This document shows, piece by piece, positions 5,727 to 7,397 of a DNA stretch of 7,397 bases. Source of the DNA: CAVPGH01 sp046726955. Lineage in GTDB: Bacteria > Acidobacteriota > Vicinamibacteria > Fen-336. Position numbers and translations under genes: made by a program. The notes under the pieces were generated by a model that searched no databases, had not been told where the DNA came from, and saw only the letters and a program-made list of their open reading frames with translations. The DNA is taken from the NCBI GenBank assembly GCA_046726955.1, contig JBKPBQ010000199.1, positions 1-7,397 of the forward strand. The letters run 5' to 3'. The first letter of the stretch is position 1, and every line of letters begins with the position of its first letter.

Positions 5727-6530
5727 ATGAAGAGAACGTTGACCGCGGCTGCGGCCGCCCTCGCCCTCGTCTTCCTGTCCGCCGGTGCCAAGGGCTTCCA
5801 GGCCGCCCCGGCGCCCCAGCCCACGGGCAAGCCGACGCAGATCGAGGCCAAGGCCGACGAGGTCATGAAGAAGATGTCGGCGTTCCTCGCCAACACGAAG
5901 ACGTTCTCGCTCGAGGCCGAGGAGACGTTCGACGCCGAGTTCGCGCGCGCGTACCGGATCCAGCTCACCAACGTCCGCACGATCACCGTCGAGCGGCCTT
6001 CGCGCTTCGCGGCGGTCGCGAAGGGCGACACCGCCCACCGCGCCTCCTGGTACGACGGGAAGTCGCTGACCGTGCTGAACCGCGAGCGCAACGCCTACGC
6101 GGCGGTGGAGATGCCGGGCACGATCGACGCCGTCCTCGACAAGCTGGCGAGGGACTACGAGCTCGTCCTGCCCCTGTCGGACATCCTCTACGGCGACCCG
6201 TATCCCACGATGATGGACGGCGTCATGTACGGAAAGCACCTCGGGACCCATCAGGCGGCCGGCGTCCCCTGCCACCACCTCACGTTCGGGCAGGAAGGGG
6301 TCGAGTGGCAGATCTGGATCGACGCGGGCGCGCAGCCGCTGCCCCGGAAGCTGACGATCGCCTACTGGGATCAGCCGGGTGTGCCCCAGTACACCGCCGT
6401 CTTCCGGCGCTGGACGCTCGCGCCCAAGGTCACTCCCGACCAGTTCGTGTTCCAGGCCCCCGCCGGCGCGAAGAAGGTGGCCATGGAAGAGCTCGTGGCC
6501 ATGGCGGCCACGACGGCCCCCGGCCGCTGA
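5727..6530 (+). CDS. DUF2092-like exported protein
   Basis: This 267-residue protein has a signal peptide (MKRTLTAAAAALALVFLSAGAKGFQA). The mature part starts with a long helix (ADEVMKKMSAFLANTKTFSLEAEETFD), then alternating strands such as RTITVERPSRFAAV, ASWYDGKSLTVLNRERNAYAAVEMPG and VEWQIWIDAGAQPLPRKLTIAYW. This matches the DUF2092 family, whose pattern suggests a LolA/LppX-like half-barrel that holds a lipid or hydrophobic ligand in the periplasm; that structural reading is inference. GAGGAG at 5715-5720 precedes the ATG. It is the last gene of the operon with the receiver and glycine-zipper genes, followed directly by a hairpin. Together with the glycine-zipper protein it points to a cell-envelope output of the signalling system. 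Family assignment is by pattern recognition; the ligand is unknown. Confidence 0.8.
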   Translation: MKRTLTAAAAALALVFLSAGAKGFQAAPAPQPTGKPTQIEAKADEVMKKMSAFLANTKTFSLEAEETFDAEFARAYRIQLTNVRTITVERPSRFAAVAKGDTAHRASWYDGKSLTVLNRERNAYAAVEMPGTIDAVLDKLARDYELVLPLSDILYGDPYPTMMDGVMYGKHLGTHQAAGVPCHHLTFGQEGVEWQIWIDAGAQPLPRKLTIAYWDQPGVPQYTAVFRRWTLAPKVTPDQFVFQAPAGAKKVAMEELVAMAATTAPGR

Positions 6531-6545
6531 GCGCGGACGCAGAAA

Positions 6546-6575
6546 GGGCCGGGTCGTCCGACGACGGCCCGGCCC
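6546..6575. terminator. Bidirectional hairpin terminator between converging genes
   Basis: GGGCCGGGTCGTC (6546-6558) pairs along its full 13 bases with GACGGCCCGGCCC (6563-6575), with one G-U wobble and a 4-base loop. It lies 16 bases after the DUF2092 stop and 10 bases after the beta-barrel stop on the other strand. On the - strand the stem is followed by TTTCT, a short U-run, so it is a better intrinsic terminator for the beta-barrel transcript. On the + strand no U-run follows. Confidence 0.75.
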
Positions 6576-6585
6576 CGGAAGAAGC

Positions 6586-7263
6586 CTAGAAACGGAAGAT
6601 CAGTCCGCCTTGGAGGTGGAACTGGTTCGAGTACTGCGAGTTTCCCACCACGTAGCAGCCCCAGAACGGATCGCACCACCAGCCCGTCGCGTCCGACTTG
6701 ATGTAGGTGGGGACCCACCGGACGCCGAGGTTCACTCCGACCCTGGGGCTCGGGTAGAGCTTCAGCCCGGCGCCCGCGATGCCCGAGAACCTCGAGTTGC
6801 TCTCGGTCTCCCGGGACACGCTGCCCACCGTGAAGGGGACGCCGCCGTAGCGCGTGGCGCCGGCGCCGATCATGAGGTACGGCCGGACCTTGGCCTCGTG
6901 ATCGCCGAAGTTGTACGCGAAGTACCCGTGGTAGTTGTCGATGCTCTGGTCGCCGATCTCGCGCGTGCTGGTTCCGAGGAGCTGGAGCGTGGACTTCTGC
7001 TGGGCGAAGAGGAAGCCGATCTCGACGTTGGGGGAGGCGTAGAAGCCGATGTTGGCGCTCCAGGAGAACGAGTCCTTCGGCTCGATGCCGTTGTAGATGT
7101 TCCCGTCCCCGGCGAGCACGCCCGAGAAAGTCACGCCGTCGCTGAACGTCCAGCCCGCCGTCCCCCCGATCTCGACCCGAGGGTCCTGCGCGCGCGCCGT
7201 CGCCGCGAGGGCGACGACAGCGAGCGCGCACGCCGCTGCGTTTCGAACCGTATGTCGAACCAT
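6586..7263 (-). CDS. Outer-membrane beta-barrel protein
   Basis: This 225-residue protein has a signal peptide (MVRHTVRNAAACALAVVALAATARAQ, cleavage after ARA near 25). The mature chain is made of alternating amphipathic strands with aromatic girdles: VEIGGTAGWTF, FSWSANIGFYAS, VEIGFLFAQQKS, YHGYFAYNFG, VRPYLMIGAGATRYG, GIAGAGLKLYP, VGVNLGVRWVPTYIK and FHLQGGLIFRF. It ends in Phe, the C-terminal insertion signal recognised by the BAM machinery. Size and pattern suggest an eight-stranded OmpA/OmpW-like barrel. A late loop, WWCDPFWGC, contains C197 and C203 and may be closed by a disulfide. The ATG at 7263 is chosen over an in-frame GTG at 7290 because it starts exactly at the signal peptide and has AGAAGGGAA upstream. 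Its promoter region carries both the TTGGTCC element and a GGTTACGA copy. It is convergent with the DUF2092 gene. The ligand or function is not evident. Confidence 0.88.
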   Translation of the reverse strand: MVRHTVRNAAACALAVVALAATARAQDPRVEIGGTAGWTFSDGVTFSGVLAGDGNIYNGIEPKDSFSWSANIGFYASPNVEIGFLFAQQKSTLQLLGTSTREIGDQSIDNYHGYFAYNFGDHEAKVRPYLMIGAGATRYGGVPFTVGSVSRETESNSRFSGIAGAGLKLYPSPRVGVNLGVRWVPTYIKSDATGWWCDPFWGCYVVGNSQYSNQFHLQGGLIFRF

Positions 7264-7294
7264 GCCAGTTTCCCTTCTTCTGTGCCCCACAAGA

Positions 7295-7303
7295 GGTTAC
7301 GAA
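7295..7303 (-). promoter_or_regulatory. GGTTACGA copy in the leader of the beta-barrel gene
   Basis: The + strand reads GGTTACGAA; read toward the gene it is TTCGTAACC, the same nine bases found at 53-61 over the -10 region of the DinB-like promoter. It lies about 15 bases downstream of the TATATC -10-like sequence and 31 bases before the ATG, where a bound protein would block transcription. It is a single copy, so its role is less certain than that of the four-copy array. Confidence 0.4.
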
Positions 7304-7318
7304 GGCGGCGGCCGGGCC

Positions 7319-7379
7319 GATATACGACCTTGGTCCCACGCGCGGTCCTGCTTCCCCCGTATGGGACCAAAGGCCAATT
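7319..7379 (-). promoter_or_regulatory. Promoter region of the beta-barrel gene with TTGGTCC element
   Basis: Read toward the gene, AATTGGCCTTTGGTCCCAT (7379 down to 7361) is followed by GGACC at 7348-7344, 22 bases from the first T of the core. A perfect 9-base inverted repeat joins TTGGTCCCA (7370-7362) with TGGGACCAA (7338-7330), 32 bases centre to centre, about three helical turns. A TATATC sequence (7324-7319) is a candidate -10, placing the GGACC part near the -35, as for an activator that contacts RNA polymerase. No good -35 hexamer is seen, consistent with activator dependence. Confidence 0.55.
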
Positions 7380-7397
7380 TGCAACCGTAGTGCACGC

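Overview
This is a high-GC chromosomal window (strongly G/C-biased third codon positions) from a Gram-negative bacterium. Two proteins look exported to the periplasm and one looks like an outer-membrane beta-barrel ending in Phe. The gene style would fit Acidobacteriota, Myxococcota-like groups or other GC-rich soil or sediment lineages, but no rRNA or marker gene fixes the phylum. There are no tRNAs, transposases, CRISPR arrays or phage genes.

Layout. Positions 1-96 hold a regulatory region with four copies of the 8-mer GGTTACGA around a sigma70-like promoter. This drives a two-domain protein (97-876, +) with a ferredoxin-like/ABM-like N-terminus and a DinB-like C-terminus. A convergent intergenic stretch follows. 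Next come a FixJ/LuxR-type response regulator (1069-1758, -) and, upstream of it on the same strand, a large membrane histidine kinase with MASE1, GAF, PAS, HisKA and HATPase regions (2069-4699, -). A strong hairpin at 2024-2050 separates these two genes, so the regulator probably has its own promoter. Divergent from the kinase is a compact + strand operon: a stand-alone receiver (4802-5185), a glycine-zipper exported protein (5209-5715) and a DUF2092-like exported protein (5727-6530). A bidirectional hairpin (6546-6575) separates this operon from a convergent outer-membrane beta-barrel gene (6586-7263, -), whose promoter lies at the right end of the window.

The genes look like one signalling module. 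The kinase senses a membrane or cytosolic cue and would phosphorylate the DNA-binding FixJ-like regulator, and possibly the DNA-binding-less receiver. The same sequence, TTGGTCC(A/C)AT followed 22-24 bases later by GGAC(C/T), lies upstream of three units: the FixJ-like regulator, the receiver/glycine-zipper/DUF2092 operon and the beta-barrel gene. It is the best candidate in the window for the regulator's own binding site, giving autoregulation plus control of a small cell-envelope regulon. A second, unrelated motif, GGTTACGA, occurs six times, all outside genes: four at the DinB promoter, one just after that gene, and one in the leader of the beta-barrel gene. The two control systems therefore appear to meet at the outer-membrane gene. 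Individual protein families are recognisable; the regulatory architecture is the part most likely to be undescribed.
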